Assembly (NCBI RefSeq): GCF_003732425.1
Contig: NZ_MOBX01000003.1
Coordinates: 806,001-870,000 of the forward strand
From: Pseudomonas fluorescens
Lineage (GTDB): Bacteria > Pseudomonadota > Gammaproteobacteria > Pseudomonadales > Pseudomonadaceae
DNA: 64,000 nucleotides
Direction: 5' to 3'
The position numbers were made by a program, and so were the translations under genes. This document shows positions 19,512-28,107 of this stretch, in pieces. Within the stretch, counting starts at the first letter, position 1. Each line of letters opens with the position of its first letter. The notes under the pieces were generated by a model that worked only from the letters and a program-made list of their open reading frames with translations, ran no database searches and was not told where the DNA came from.

Positions 19512-20513
19512 ATGACCGACACCCCGCATTTCCCCCTCTCCGCCGTGGTCGGCGCCGATGACCTGAAACTCGCCCTGTGCCTCACCGCCATCGACCCGAA
19601 AATCGGCGGCGTGTTGATCGAGGGCCCGCGCGGCATGGCCAAATCCACCCTGGCCCGTGGCCTGGCCGATCTGCTCGCCAGCGGTCAATTCGTCACCTTG
19701 CCGCTGGGCGCCACCGAAGAGCGTCTGGTCGGCACCCTCGACCTCGACGCTGCGCTGAGTGACGGGCGCGCGCAGTTCTCGCCGGGCGTGCTGGCCAAGG
19801 CCGACGGCGGCGTACTCTATGTCGATGAGGTCAACCTGCTGCCCGATCACTTGGTGGACCTGCTGCTTGACGTGGCTGCCAGCGGCACCAACCTGATCGA
19901 GCGCGACGGCATTTCCCATCGGCATTCGGCAAAGTTCGTGTTGATCGGCACGATGAACCCGGAAGAGGGTGAGTTGCGTCCTCAGCTGCTCGACCGCTTT
20001 GGCTTGAACGTCGCCCTCAGCGGCCACACGGCACCGACCGAGCGCGGGCAGATCATTCGTCGGCGCCTGGATTTCGACAGTGACCCGCAAGCGTTTTGCG
20101 CACAGTGGCAAGCCGAGCAGCAAGCCTTGCGCGCGCGTTGCGAACACGCTCGCGGCGCCTTGGCCAATATTGCGCTGGACGATGCCGCATTGGCGCAGAT
20201 CACCGAGCGTTGTTTCGCCGCCGGGGTTGATGGTCTGCGTGCCGACCTGGTCTGGTTGCGCGCCGCACGTGCCCATGCAGCCTGGCGCGGAGCTGAGGTG
20301 ATTGGCGCAGAGGATATCGACGCCGTGGCCGAGTTTGCCCTGCGCCATCGGCGCCGTGAGCAAGCGCCATCGAGTCCGCCGCAACCGACACAAGCGCCGG
20401 CCGACGCTCAGGCTTCACCGAACGAAGGGCAAGGGCAGTGGGGCGACATGCCGGCGCCTGCGCTCGCCACCGGTGCCCGTCGCGAAGTGCCGAGCTGGCC
20501 AAAAAAGCCTTAG
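19512..20513 (+). CDS. chlI: Chelatase AAA+ ATPase, ChlI/BchI-like (short product of the frameshift gene)
   Basis: The 333-residue AAA+ protein has Walker A GPRGMAKST (about residues 39-47), Walker B GGVLYVDEVNLL, sensor-1 GTMNPEEGELRPQLLDRFGL and the Mg-chelatase I-type C-terminal helices. With CobN it should power cobalt insertion, since Pseudomonas uses ChlI/ChlD-like proteins in place of CobS/CobT. The last 50 residues are a Pro/Ala/Gln-rich linker (SSPPQPTQAPADAQ), the kind that joins the ATPase and integrin domains of ChlD. The frame ends directly after the slippery AAAAAAG. The stop TAG at 20511-20513 should release the short form, while -1 shifting gives a 555-residue ChlD-like form. 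Confidence 0.9.
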   Translation: MTDTPHFPLSAVVGADDLKLALCLTAIDPKIGGVLIEGPRGMAKSTLARGLADLLASGQFVTLPLGATEERLVGTLDLDAALSDGRAQFSPGVLAKADGGVLYVDEVNLLPDHLVDLLLDVAASGTNLIERDGISHRHSAKFVLIGTMNPEEGELRPQLLDRFGLNVALSGHTAPTERGQIIRRRLDFDSDPQAFCAQWQAEQQALRARCEHARGALANIALDDAALAQITERCFAAGVDGLRADLVWLRAARAHAAWRGAEVIGAEDIDAVAEFALRHRRREQAPSSPPQPTQAPADAQASPNEGQGQWGDMPAPALATGARREVPSWPKKP

Positions 20514-21178
20514 GCATTCGCCCCCGATCCGACGCGGGGGCGAATGCCAGACCCCGCGCCGGTCGGCTGGACAACGGGCGCCAAGGCAAACGCCATACCG
20601 CCCGCAGCGGTACGGTGAACTGGCCGGGCACGTTACTCAACGGGCGGCCTCGGACGCGTGAAGATCTGCTGTTTCAATTGCGCACGCGTTCACCGCATGA
20701 ACTGTGGCTGGTGATCGTCGATGCTTCGGCGTCGACGCGGCGCCATCAGGCTTTGAGCGATGCCAAAGGTCTGCTCGCGCAACTGTTCGACGACGCTTAC
20801 CACCAACGGGCACGACTGGCCTTGCTGACGGCCAGTGGTTCGGCACCGAAATGGCAGGTGCAGGGATTGAAGGCGTCCAGCGGCTTGGGTGTCTGGCTGG
20901 AGGCCCTGGGTGCAGGCGGCGGCACACCGTTGCTGGCGGCGCTGGTGCAGGCCGGGCAGTGGCTGGCGGTGCGGCGCAAGCGCTTTCCTGCCGAGCAGCA
21001 ACGCTTGCTGCTGGTGACTGATGGGCGTTTGAAACAGTGGTCGGGGTTGCCGGCGCTGGAGTGTCCGGGGTTGTTGATCGATATCGAACGTGGGCCGATT
21101 CGGTTGGGTCGGGCCAAGGATCTGGCGACGGCGCTGGATGCCGAGTATCGACATATCGATGAGCTGATTTCGATCTGA
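20438..21178 (+). CDS. chlD: Integrin-type VWA domain of the chelatase, probably made as a ChlI-ChlD fusion by -1 frameshift
   Basis: This open frame can start formally at a GTG (20438) inside chlI, but its first 25 residues (GRHAGACARHRCPSR..) look like out-of-frame sequence. No good start follows. From ALGIRPRS onward it reads as the C-terminal part of ChlD/CobT: Arg-rich region (ARPRAGRLDNGRQGKR), VWA domain with MIDAS motif DASAS in LWLVIVDASASTRR, the later GGGTPLLAAL threonine and LLLVTDGR. The frame is -1 relative to chlI. The shift signal at 20501-20548 joins them as a 555-residue protein with ATPase, proline-rich linker and VWA domain, the normal ChlD order. Confidence 0.85.
   Translation: MGRHAGACARHRCPSRSAELAKKALGIRPRSDAGANARPRAGRLDNGRQGKRHTARSGTVNWPGTLLNGRPRTREDLLFQLRTRSPHELWLVIVDASASTRRHQALSDAKGLLAQLFDDAYHQRARLALLTASGSAPKWQVQGLKASSGLGVWLEALGAGGGTPLLAALVQAGQWLAVRRKRFPAEQQRLLLVTDGRLKQWSGLPALECPGLLIDIERGPIRLGRAKDLATALDAEYRHIDELISI
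20501..20548 (+). promoter_or_regulatory. Programmed -1 ribosomal frameshift signal (A AAA AAG plus hairpin)
   Basis: AAAAAAG at 20501-20507 sits in the zero frame as CCA-AAA-AAG, so the heptamer is phased as A-AAA-AAG for tandem slippage. A stop TAG follows at 20511. Five bases after the heptamer a perfect 14-bp stem begins: GGCATTCGCCCCCG (20513-20526), loop ATCCGACG, and CGGGGGCGAATGCC (20535-20548). Slippage leads into the VWA frame as ..PKK-ALGIRP.. Heptamer, spacing and stem all match known bacterial -1 sites such as that of dnaX. Confidence 0.88.
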
Positions 21179-21203
21179 CGGTTTCGGCGATTGATCGGCC
21201 GTC

Positions 21204-21266
21204 TTCGCGAGCAGGCTCGCTCCCACCTTGGAATGCGTTCCCCTGTGGGAGCGAGCCTGCTCGCGA
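21204..21266. repeat. REPIN, GAGCGAGC/TTGCTCGCG family (short spacer)
   Basis: TTCGCGAGCAGGCTCGCTCC is followed after a short spacer by GTGGGAGCGAGCCTGCTCGC in opposite orientation. It lies between the VWA gene and the phospholipase D-like gene and may end the cobalamin transcript. Confidence 0.9.
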
Positions 21267-21351
21267 TTGCATCGACCCGGTCTGGAGCCGAACAACCAGA
21301 ACCCGCCTCACTGCACTATGCTGCCCCCAGCCCAATCACAAGGAGTGAGCG

Positions 21352-22998
21352 ATGCGCGTACTGGTCAAAAACCCTCAAGACGACTTCCGCGTCAAAGCCT
21401 ACGCCGGCACCAACGGCGTGCTGCTGGCCATGGATCTGGCCGAGCCTCGACGCAAAGACCTGCTCGGCTTTGCCATCGAAAAGCAGCAGGGCAGCAAACC
21501 CTGGTTGTTCCTGTTCAACAGCCTGACGTTCCCTGGCAAGGCGCATACCTTCCCCCAGTTCCACGCTACACCGAGCGATACCGCGCCGCTGCAAAAATTT
21601 CGCTGGGCCGATTACGCGGTCAATCCGGGAATGACCCTTCACTATCGCGTGCATCTGGCCTACGGCACTGCGGATGCCGTGCAGTTGGGCGAGTCGCTGG
21701 AGCTGACGATCACCTCCGATGACGGTCACCCGAGCAATCAAAGCGTGATATTCAATCGCGCCGTCGCCGCCAGTCAGGCATTCCAGCGCAAGTTTCCCGA
21801 CCTCGACGCGCAGATCAGCGCCAACAAAAACATGCCCATCGAAGCCTGGCCTGATGCGGCTCGGCAATGGCTGGAAAACGGCTTGCTCGGGCGGCTGATC
21901 GGCTTTATCGAGCGCGCGCTTGACGGCCAATGGGCGCTGGACATTGCCATCTACGAATACCAGTTGCAGGCGATCATCGATGCGGTGAACGCCGCATTCG
22001 CGCGAGGGGTGAAAGTGCGGGTGCTGTATCACGCGCGACCGGATGACGAAGACACCACCCGCAACGAAGCCAGTCTGACGGCGCTGCCTCCTGCGAACAA
22101 ACGCGGGCGCGTGACCCACAACATCTTTCACAACAAATTCATGGTTTTGAGCCGAATCGATGCCATCGGCGCTCATCAGCCTGAAGCGGTTTTGTGTGGC
22201 AGCACCAACTTCACCGCCAACGGGGTTTATCGGCAGGCCAACGTGGTGCATGTGCTGGACGATGAGCCGATTGTTGCCAGTTATCTGCAAACGTTCGAGC
22301 AGGTCTGGACGCAGCCGGATGATGTCGGCGCAACCCGTGACTGGGTGACCGAACATAATCCGATGAAGCCGCAGCAACCTTTGTTCGCCGGTTTCTCACC
22401 GCGTACCGGCGGTGCGGATCTGCAGGCGTTTGTACGGATCATCAGCGCGGCGAAAAAGGACGTGCTGTTCGTCACCGCGTTCTCCCTGCCGGACGCCATT
22501 CTGAATGCTTTGCTGGGGCAGCCCCACGACGACATTTTGCGTTATGGCCTGCAAAACACCGCCAGCCGCATTACCGGATTTCACGCCGATCGCAGCGCCG
22601 AATTCGCCGCCACTGCGCTGCTCAACACCGGGCTGGAAGGTTGGTTGCGCGAGAACATGAAGGGCCAGAAGGGCAACCTGCTGGTGCACACCAAAGCGGT
22701 GGTCACCGACTTCACCACAGACACGCCAACGATCATCAGCGGTAGCCACAACCTCAGTGCTTCGGCCAGTAATGGCAACGACGAAAACTACCTGATCATT
22801 CGCGGCGACACCGATCTGGCGGATCGTTACGGGCTGGAGCTGCTGCGGTTTTATGAGCATTACCGCTTTCGGTATTTTGCGAAGAAACTGGCGTTGAAGC
22901 AGGTCAGTCCGTTGGCGGTGGATGACCGTTGGACGAATGACTATTACATCGAAGGGGATTTGCGTCAGCTGTCCCGTCTACGCTTCGCTGGCCGCTGA
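21352..22998 (+). CDS. Phospholipase D-like (HKD) protein
   Basis: The 548-residue protein has two PLD active-site motifs: HNKFMVLS with GSTNFTANG, and HTKAVVTD with SGSHNLSASASNGNDEN. Each gives the His-x-Lys and Asn/Ser residues of the phosphatidyl transfer family. The first 180 residues form a beta-rich, non-catalytic domain starting MRVLVKNPQDDFRVKAYAGT. There is no signal peptide. No T6SS genes or immunity-like gene sit beside it, so a cytoplasmic nuclease or phosphodiesterase and an exported effector are both possible. It is a lone gene between two REPINs, with ribosome site AAGGAG before the ATG. Confidence 0.82.
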   Translation: MRVLVKNPQDDFRVKAYAGTNGVLLAMDLAEPRRKDLLGFAIEKQQGSKPWLFLFNSLTFPGKAHTFPQFHATPSDTAPLQKFRWADYAVNPGMTLHYRVHLAYGTADAVQLGESLELTITSDDGHPSNQSVIFNRAVAASQAFQRKFPDLDAQISANKNMPIEAWPDAARQWLENGLLGRLIGFIERALDGQWALDIAIYEYQLQAIIDAVNAAFARGVKVRVLYHARPDDEDTTRNEASLTALPPANKRGRVTHNIFHNKFMVLSRIDAIGAHQPEAVLCGSTNFTANGVYRQANVVHVLDDEPIVASYLQTFEQVWTQPDDVGATRDWVTEHNPMKPQQPLFAGFSPRTGGADLQAFVRIISAAKKDVLFVTAFSLPDAILNALLGQPHDDILRYGLQNTASRITGFHADRSAEFAATALLNTGLEGWLRENMKGQKGNLLVHTKAVVTDFTTDTPTIISGSHNLSASASNGNDENYLIIRGDTDLADRYGLELLRFYEHYRFRYFAKKLALKQVSPLAVDDRWTNDYYIEGDLRQLSRLRFAGR

Positions 22999-23005
22999 CA
23001 TTGCC

Positions 23006-23096
23006 CCTGTAGGAGCTGCCGCAGGCTGCGATCTTTTGATTTTGATTGTTAAAAACAACATCAAAAGATCGCAGCCTGCGGCAGCTCCTACACGGG
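23006..23096. repeat. REPIN, TGTAGGAGCTG..GCTGCGATCTTTTGAT family
   Basis: CCTGTAGGAGCTGCCGCAGG and its complement enclose ATCTTTTGAT arms and an AT-rich centre. It ends the unit of the PLD-like gene. Confidence 0.9.
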
Positions 23097-23377
23097 TGTC
23101 TGGAGAGCTGTTACAGATTTTGAAATGATTTGCTGCTGTAGGAAATGTTCCCAAAGCCTGTACGCTCCAAGGCCATTTTTCATTCAGGATTTGCATGAAC
23201 ACCCTCTCGGAGCCTCCCAGTCGCACCTTCCCCTCGCGCCACGGCGCGGTCTTGACGCACTCGCAACATCCGGTTTTCCGACTTCCGACTATCGTTGCTA
23301 ACGCGGCCCTTGAGCCTTCGCGTTGCGCTTTGCCGTGTCCGGCAGCCTGAATTCATCGAGAGAGATAGAGACGTTTT
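23097..23377 (+). other. Gene-free leader of the TerC/CBS gene
   Basis: About 280 bp with no convincing reading frame. I looked for the manganese-sensing yybP-ykoY consensus that precedes many terC genes and did not find its GGGGAGTA or ACCAATAC-type blocks. The stretch from 23230 to 23345 is GC-rich and could fold, but no known motif is recognised. Confidence 0.4.
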
Positions 23378-24937
23378 ATGGAATGGTTAGCGGATCCCAC
23401 AGCCTGGCTGGGCTTGTTGACATTGATCGTGCTGGAACTGGTGCTGGGTATCGACAACCTGGTGTTCATCGCAATTCTGGCGGACAAACTGCCACCGCAT
23501 CAGCGTGACCGTGCGCGGATTATCGGTCTGTCGCTGGCGCTGATCATGCGCCTTGGCCTGCTGGCGAGTATTTCCTGGCTGGTCACCCTCACGCAGCCGT
23601 TGTTCGAGGTGTTCGGCAAGAGCTTCTCCGGCCGTGACCTGATCATGCTGTTCGGTGGTGTGTTCCTGTTGTTCAAGGCCACCATGGAATTGCACGAACG
23701 CCTGGAAGGCCACATCGGCGAACGTACGAGCAACACCGCCTATGCCTTGTTCTGGCCGATCGTCGCGCAGATCGTCGTGCTCGACGCGGTGTTCTCGCTC
23801 GATGCGGTGATCACGGCCGTGGGCATGGTCGATGAACTGGCAGTGATGATGATCGCGGTGATCATCTCGATTGGCTTGATGATTGTCGCCAGCAAGCCGC
23901 TGACGCGCTTCGTCAACGCGCACCCGACGGTGATCATGCTGTGTCTGGGCTTCCTGATGATGATCGGTTTTGCCCTGACCGCCGAAGGTCTGGGCTTCCA
24001 CATTCCGAAAGGTTATCTGTACGCCGCCATTGGTTTCTCGATTCTGATCGAGGTGTTCAACCAGATCGCCCGGGCTCGCCGCAAGCGTTCGATGCAGGGT
24101 TTGCGGCCGATACGCGAGCGTACGGCACACGCGGTCATGCGCTTGCTGGGCGGGCGCAAACTGGCAGTGGAGGAGGTTGGCGAGGACATTTCCGACCTGC
24201 TTGACGACGGTGACGCGCCGAGTGCCGAGCTGTTCGATCGTCGCGAACGGGTGATGATCAGCGGCGTGCTGCAACTGGCCGAGCGCCCGATACGCGGGCT
24301 GATGACCGTGCGCGCCGATGTCGACACCCTTGATCTGGCCGATGACCGCGAGGCCGTTCGGACCCGATTGATGCACTCGTCTTATTCGCGTCTGCCGTTG
24401 ATTCGCAACGGCGCGGTGGATGAGCCGCTGGGCTTTGTGCACAAGAAGGAGCTGCTCAAGGAATACCTGGCTGGCACCGAGCCGAATCTGGAGCATCTGG
24501 CACGCAAGACCATCAATCTACTCGACAGCTATTCAATCCTGAACGCGCTGGAACAGATGCGTGCCGCATCGACTCACATTGCTTTTGTGGTCAATGAGTT
24601 CGGCGATTTCGTCGGGGTGTTGACCATGACCGACATCCTCGAATCGATCGCCGGCGAGTTGCCCGATGCCAGCGAAATCGGAGGCCCGGACGTGGTCGAG
24701 GAACAGGGTGGGTTTGTGGTCAGCGGCGCGCTGAACCTGATGCGTGTGCGGGAGCGCACTGGCTTTGGTGCGCAGCCGACCGAGGACTATCAGACCATGG
24801 CCGGGTTAGTGATGAGCCTGCTGGATCGATTGCCGGTCATCGGTGATCGCCTGGAGCATGCAGGCTGGCATATGACGGTCAAAGCGGTGGAAGAGCGGCG
24901 GGTGACGCGGGTGTTGTTGGTGCGCGCTGCCGCTTAA
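23378..24937 (+). CDS. TerC-type membrane protein with CBS pair and CorC/HlyC domain
   Basis: The 519-residue protein begins with a TerC domain of about seven helices, carrying the acidic membrane motifs [14 protein letters not shown] and [16 protein letters not shown] found in Mn(II) exporters such as Alx/MntP-like TerC proteins. It continues with a pair of CBS domains ([13 protein letters not shown] and [24 protein letters not shown]) and a C-terminal CorC/HlyC transporter-associated domain ([12 protein letters not shown]). E. coli YoaE and YegH share this layout. Metal efflux is likely, with regulation by adenosyl ligands at the CBS pair, but the ion is not shown by the sequence. Confidence 0.88.
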   Translation: MEWLADPTAWLGLLTLIVLELVLGIDNLVFIAILADKLPPHQRDRARIIGLSLALIMRLGLLASISWLVTLTQPLFEVFGKSFSGRDLIMLFGGVFLLFKATMELHERLEGHIGERTSNTAYALFWPIVAQIVVLDAVFSLDAVITAVGMVDELAVMMIAVIISIGLMIVASKPLTRFVNAHPTVIMLCLGFLMMIGFALTAEGLGFHIPKGYLYAAIGFSILIEVFNQIARARRKRSMQGLRPIRERTAHAVMRLLGGRKLAVEEVGEDISDLLDDGDAPSAELFDRRERVMISGVLQLAERPIRGLMTVRADVDTLDLADDREAVRTRLMHSSYSRLPLIRNGAVDEPLGFVHKKELLKEYLAGTEPNLEHLARKTINLLDSYSILNALEQMRAASTHIAFVVNEFGDFVGVLTMTDILESIAGELPDASEIGGPDVVEEQGGFVVSGALNLMRVRERTGFGAQPTEDYQTMAGLVMSLLDRLPVIGDRLEHAGWHMTVKAVEERRVTRVLLVRAAA

Positions 24938-24959
24938 AAGCACTGTCGGCCAAAAGGCT

Positions 24960-25053
24960 CCATCGCTGGCAGGCCAGCTCCCACAGGGTTTGGTATCGGA
25001 CTCAGAACGTGTGATCGATACCGAACCTGTGTGAGCTGGGTTGCCAGCGATGG
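24960..25053. repeat. Inverted repeat, CCATCGCTGGCAGGCCAGCTC family
   Basis: CCATCGCTGGCAGGCCAGCT and the complementary arm AGCTGGGTTGCCAGCGATGG enclose a smaller palindrome around TCGATACCGA. It lies between the convergent TerC and thioredoxin-like genes. It is the only copy of this family in the window. Confidence 0.82.
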
Positions 25054-25103
25054 CAGTCTGTCAGCCTATATAGATGTCACTGCAGACGGTTCAGTCCGCA
25101 TGT

Positions 25104-25535
25104 TCAACACAGACTCCGCAGGCGTGCCCGAGGAACAGTGCGCAGAGTACGCAATGTTCGACGCAGCCAAGGCAGATCATGCGTTCGTTTACGGGGCGCA
25201 GTGGGCGCTTTGGTCTTGCCGATGTGCTCGGCGAAATCCCGTGCGAGGGTTTCCTCCGTGCCGATGCCTTTAAGTTTTTTTACCAGTCTGCCGTTCTTGT
25301 AGAACAGCACGGTTGGTGTCCCGGTCACCAGCGGATGACGCGCACTTTCGCTGGTATCGAGCATGTAGATATTCGCGCGATGCCGGTACGGCTCGGCAGT
25401 CTGGCGAAAAACCGGACCGGCCCACTCGCATGCGGGGCAATGTTCGTTGGCGAAATAAAGGATCACCGGTCGCCAGGTTTTCAGGGCTTTGCGATAGGTA
25501 GGCGGCAAAGTGGCGAGAGGGATATTCGCGCTCAT
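25104..25535 (-). CDS. Thioredoxin-fold protein with CPAC active site and Arg-rich tail
   Basis: The 143-residue protein, starting MSANIPLATLPPTYRKALKTW behind AAGGAG, has the thioredoxin core: VILYFANEHCPACEWAGPVF with redox pair Cys33-Cys36, the cis-proline loop TGTPTVLFYKNGRLVKKLKG and the last helix. CPAC replaces the usual WCGPC, which suggests an altered redox potential or a specialised partner. The last 25 residues are unusually basic (RRTLRTLRTVPRARLRSL) and extend beyond the fold. No export signal is seen, so it should act in the cytoplasm. Confidence 0.82.
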   Translation of the reverse strand: MSANIPLATLPPTYRKALKTWRPVILYFANEHCPACEWAGPVFRQTAEPYRHRANIYMLDTSESARHPLVTGTPTVLFYKNGRLVKKLKGIGTEETLARDFAEHIGKTKAPTAPRKRTHDLPWLRRTLRTLRTVPRARLRSLC

Positions 25536-25809
25536 CAGAATCTCCTTTTCAGGTGTGGCTGGATCGCTTGACGGTAATCCAGCAAGCACCGTACGCCTAC
25601 TGTCGGAGTTGACAGGTGTCACGCGCATTGTTTTGTGTCATGCGCCTCGCAATGTGGCGCGAATACCCGGCATGTGTAGCCAACGGTAGCGAGTCTTCAT
25701 GGCGCCTCCGGTAACAGCGTCATTATCTTTTTCTGCATCTCTTTGATTTCGAAAACTTTTAATTCCACTACAGATTCCCCAACCATCCTGTGGCACACTT
25801 TCTGCTGTC

Positions 25810-25847
25810 TATTCCGTAGTAACAAACCGTGTTCCGGTATAGCGGAA
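25810..25847 (+). promoter_or_regulatory. Putative IclR-type operator ahead of the ABC importer operon
   Basis: TTCCGGTATAGCGGAA (25832-25847) is a perfect 5-bp dyad with a 6-bp centre, and a further half-site TATTCCG lies at 25810. It is 26 bp before the importer's first ATG, a position where a bound regulator would block transcription or initiation. IclR-family proteins often bind dyads of this form. The only regulator in the locus is the IclR gene at 29445, so that pairing is inferred. Confidence 0.5.
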
Positions 25848-25872
25848 TAAACACCATCCTGGAGTGCTTGCC

Positions 25873-26721
25873 ATGCATCGCCGTCCTTCGTTGTTCAAAG
25901 CGTGTGTTTTTGTTCTTGCGGCTTCGTCCGCTGTCATGGGTATGGCCCAGGCAGCCGATAGCAAACTCGACAGTGTTCTGGCCCGTGGCAAGTTGATCGT
26001 GGGCACCGGCAGCACCAATGCGCCGTGGCACTTTCAGGGCGCGGACGGCAAGTTGCAGGGGTTTGATATCGACATCGCCAGGATGGTGGCCAAAGGTCTG
26101 TTCAACGACCCAAGCAAAGTTGAGTTCGTCGTGCAGTCGTCCGATGCGCGGATTCCCAATCTGCTCACCGACAAGGTCGACATGAGCTGCCAGTTCATCA
26201 CCGTCACCGCCAGCCGTGCACAGCAAGTGGCGTTCACCCTGCCGTACTACCGCGAAGGCGTCGGTCTGCTGTTGCCGAACAACAGCAAGTACAAGGAAAT
26301 CGAAGACCTGCAAGCCGCCGGCGACAGCGTCACCGTGGCGGTGCTGCAAAACGTCTACGCCGAAGAGCTGGTGCATCAGGCCCTGCCCAAAGCCAAGGTC
26401 GATCAATACGACAGCGTCGACCTGATGTACCAGGCCGTAAACTCCGGCCGCGCCGATGCCGCCGCCACCGACCAGTCTTCGGTCAAATACCTGATGGTGC
26501 AGAACCCTGGCCGCTATCGCAGCCCAAGCTACGCCTGGAGCCCGCAAACCTACGCGTGTGCGGTGAAACGCGGCGATCAGGACTGGCTGAACTTCGTCAA
26601 CACCGCACTGCATGAAGCCATGACCGGCGTTGAATTCCCGACCTACGCGGCATCGTTCAAACAATGGTTCGGTGTCGATCTGCCGTCGCCAGCGATCGGT
26701 TTCCCTGTCGAATTCAAATGA
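25873..26721 (+). CDS. ABC importer periplasmic binding protein, polar amino acid family
   Basis: The 282-residue protein has a signal peptide ending MAQAADSK and the SBP_bac_3 pattern: LIVGTGSTNAPWHFQG, GFDIDIARMVAKGLF, VDMSCQFITVTASRAQQVAFTLPYY, and the Asp in GRADAAATDQSS. GGAG at 25861 sets the ATG at 25873. It is the first gene of a four-gene importer operon. The family takes up amino acids and amino-acid-like compounds; the DSD1 and KDG kinase genes downstream point to a 2-amino sugar acid as ligand, which is inference. Confidence 0.9.
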   Translation: MHRRPSLFKACVFVLAASSAVMGMAQAADSKLDSVLARGKLIVGTGSTNAPWHFQGADGKLQGFDIDIARMVAKGLFNDPSKVEFVVQSSDARIPNLLTDKVDMSCQFITVTASRAQQVAFTLPYYREGVGLLLPNNSKYKEIEDLQAAGDSVTVAVLQNVYAEELVHQALPKAKVDQYDSVDLMYQAVNSGRADAAATDQSSVKYLMVQNPGRYRSPSYAWSPQTYACAVKRGDQDWLNFVNTALHEAMTGVEFPTYAASFKQWFGVDLPSPAIGFPVEFK

Positions 26722-26772
26722 TCCCGTGAGAGTGGGGCGATTGCCGTCGCCCCGCTCAAGGTACTGCTGACC

Positions 26773-27435
26773 ATGAACTATCAGTTGAACTTTGCCGCCG
26801 TGTGGCGCGATTTCGACACCTTGCTGGCGGGGCTCGGTCTGGGCCTTGAACTGGCCTTGGTGTCGATCGCCATCGGCTGCGTGATCGGCCTGCTGATGGC
26901 GTTTGCCTTGCTCTCGAAGCATCGCGCCTTGCGGGTGCTGGCTTCGGTGTACGTCACGGTGGTGCGTAACACGCCGATTCTGGTGTTGATTCTGTTGATC
27001 TATTTTGCGTTGCCAAGCCTGGGCATTCGTCTGGACAAGATTCCGTCGTTCATCATCACGCTCTCGTTGTATGCCGGGGCGTACCTGACCGAAGTGTTCC
27101 GTGGCGGTTTGCTGAGCATCCCCAAAGGGCAGCGCGAAGCCGGGCTGGCCATCGGTCTCGGCGAGTGGCAGGTCAAGGCTTACGTGACCGTGCCGGTGAT
27201 GCTGCGCAATGTCTTGCCGGCGCTGTCGAACAACTTCATTTCGCTGTTTAAGGACACCTCCCTGGCCGCCGCAATTGCGGTGCCGGAGCTGACCTATTAC
27301 GCGCGCAAGATCAACGTCGAGAGCTACCGGGTGATCGAAACCTGGCTGGTGACCACGGCGTTGTATGTCGCGGCCTGTTACCTCATTGCCATGTTGCTGC
27401 GTTACCTCGAGCAGCGTCTGGCGATCCGCCGATAG
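26773..27435 (+). CDS. ABC importer permease 1, polar amino acid family
   Basis: The 220-residue inner-membrane protein has about five helices, the N-terminal HisM-type signature RNTPILVLILLIYFALP and the ATPase-coupling EAA loop (GQREAGLAIGLGEWQVKAYV). It pairs with the next permease, nine bases downstream, as a heterodimeric channel. Confidence 0.9.
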   Translation: MNYQLNFAAVWRDFDTLLAGLGLGLELALVSIAIGCVIGLLMAFALLSKHRALRVLASVYVTVVRNTPILVLILLIYFALPSLGIRLDKIPSFIITLSLYAGAYLTEVFRGGLLSIPKGQREAGLAIGLGEWQVKAYVTVPVMLRNVLPALSNNFISLFKDTSLAAAIAVPELTYYARKINVESYRVIETWLVTTALYVAACYLIAMLLRYLEQRLAIRR

Positions 27436-27444
27436 GAGGCTGCG

Positions 27445-28107
27445 ATGTACGAATCTCCCAGTTGGTTACATGAATTGTGGGTCGCGCGTGAGCCGCTGTG
27501 GCAGGGTTTTCTGACCAGCGTGCAAGTGTCGGCGCTGGCGATTCTGCTCGGCACTGTGCTCGGGGTTGTCGCCGGGCTGGTGCTGACCTACGGCAAGTTC
27601 TGGATGCGCGCGCCGTTCCGTTTTTACGTCGACTTGATACGCGGCACCCCGGTGTTTGTGCTGGTGCTGGCCTGCTTTTATATGGCGCCGGCGCTCGGCT
27701 GGCAGATCAGCGCATTTCAGGCCGGCGCACTGGGCCTGACGCTGTTTTGCGGCTCGCACGTTGCCGAAATCGTGCGGGGAGCGCTGCAAGCCTTGCCGCG
27801 TGGGCAGATGGAGGCGGGCCAAGCCATTGGCCTGACGTTTTATCAATCCCTTGGCTACGTATTGTTGCCGCAGGCACTGCGGCAGATCCTGCCGACCTGG
27901 GTCAACTCGTCGACCGAAATCGTCAAGGCGTCGACCTTGCTCTCGGTGATCGGCGTCGCCGAATTGCTGCTCAGCACGCAACAGATCATCGCCCGGAACT
28001 TCATGACCCTGGAGTTCTACCTGTTCGCCGGTTTTCTGTTCTTCGTCATCAACTACGGCATCGAATTACTCGGCCGGCACATTGAAAAACGGGTGGCCTT
28101 GCCATGA
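27445..28107 (+). CDS. ABC importer permease 2, polar amino acid family
   Basis: The 220-residue partner permease has [20 protein letters not shown] and the EAA loop [20 protein letters not shown]. Its stop overlaps the ATPase start as ATGA (28104-28107), so translation of the two should be coupled. Confidence 0.9.
   Translation: MYESPSWLHELWVAREPLWQGFLTSVQVSALAILLGTVLGVVAGLVLTYGKFWMRAPFRFYVDLIRGTPVFVLVLACFYMAPALGWQISAFQAGALGLTLFCGSHVAEIVRGALQALPRGQMEAGQAIGLTFYQSLGYVLLPQALRQILPTWVNSSTEIVKASTLLSVIGVAELLLSTQQIIARNFMTLEFYLFAGFLFFVINYGIELLGRHIEKRVALP

Noticed and set aside
20438..20500. Independent GTG start for the VWA gene inside chlI
   Set aside because: The residues it would add do not resemble any ChlD or CobT sequence, and the slippery site explains expression better.
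23097..23377. yybP-ykoY manganese riboswitch before the TerC gene
   Set aside because: The characteristic conserved blocks are missing.
25104..25190. Cys-rich minus-strand frame (MICLGCVEHCVLCALF..) overlapping the thioredoxin-like tail
   Set aside because: No ribosome site and fully inside a better-supported gene.
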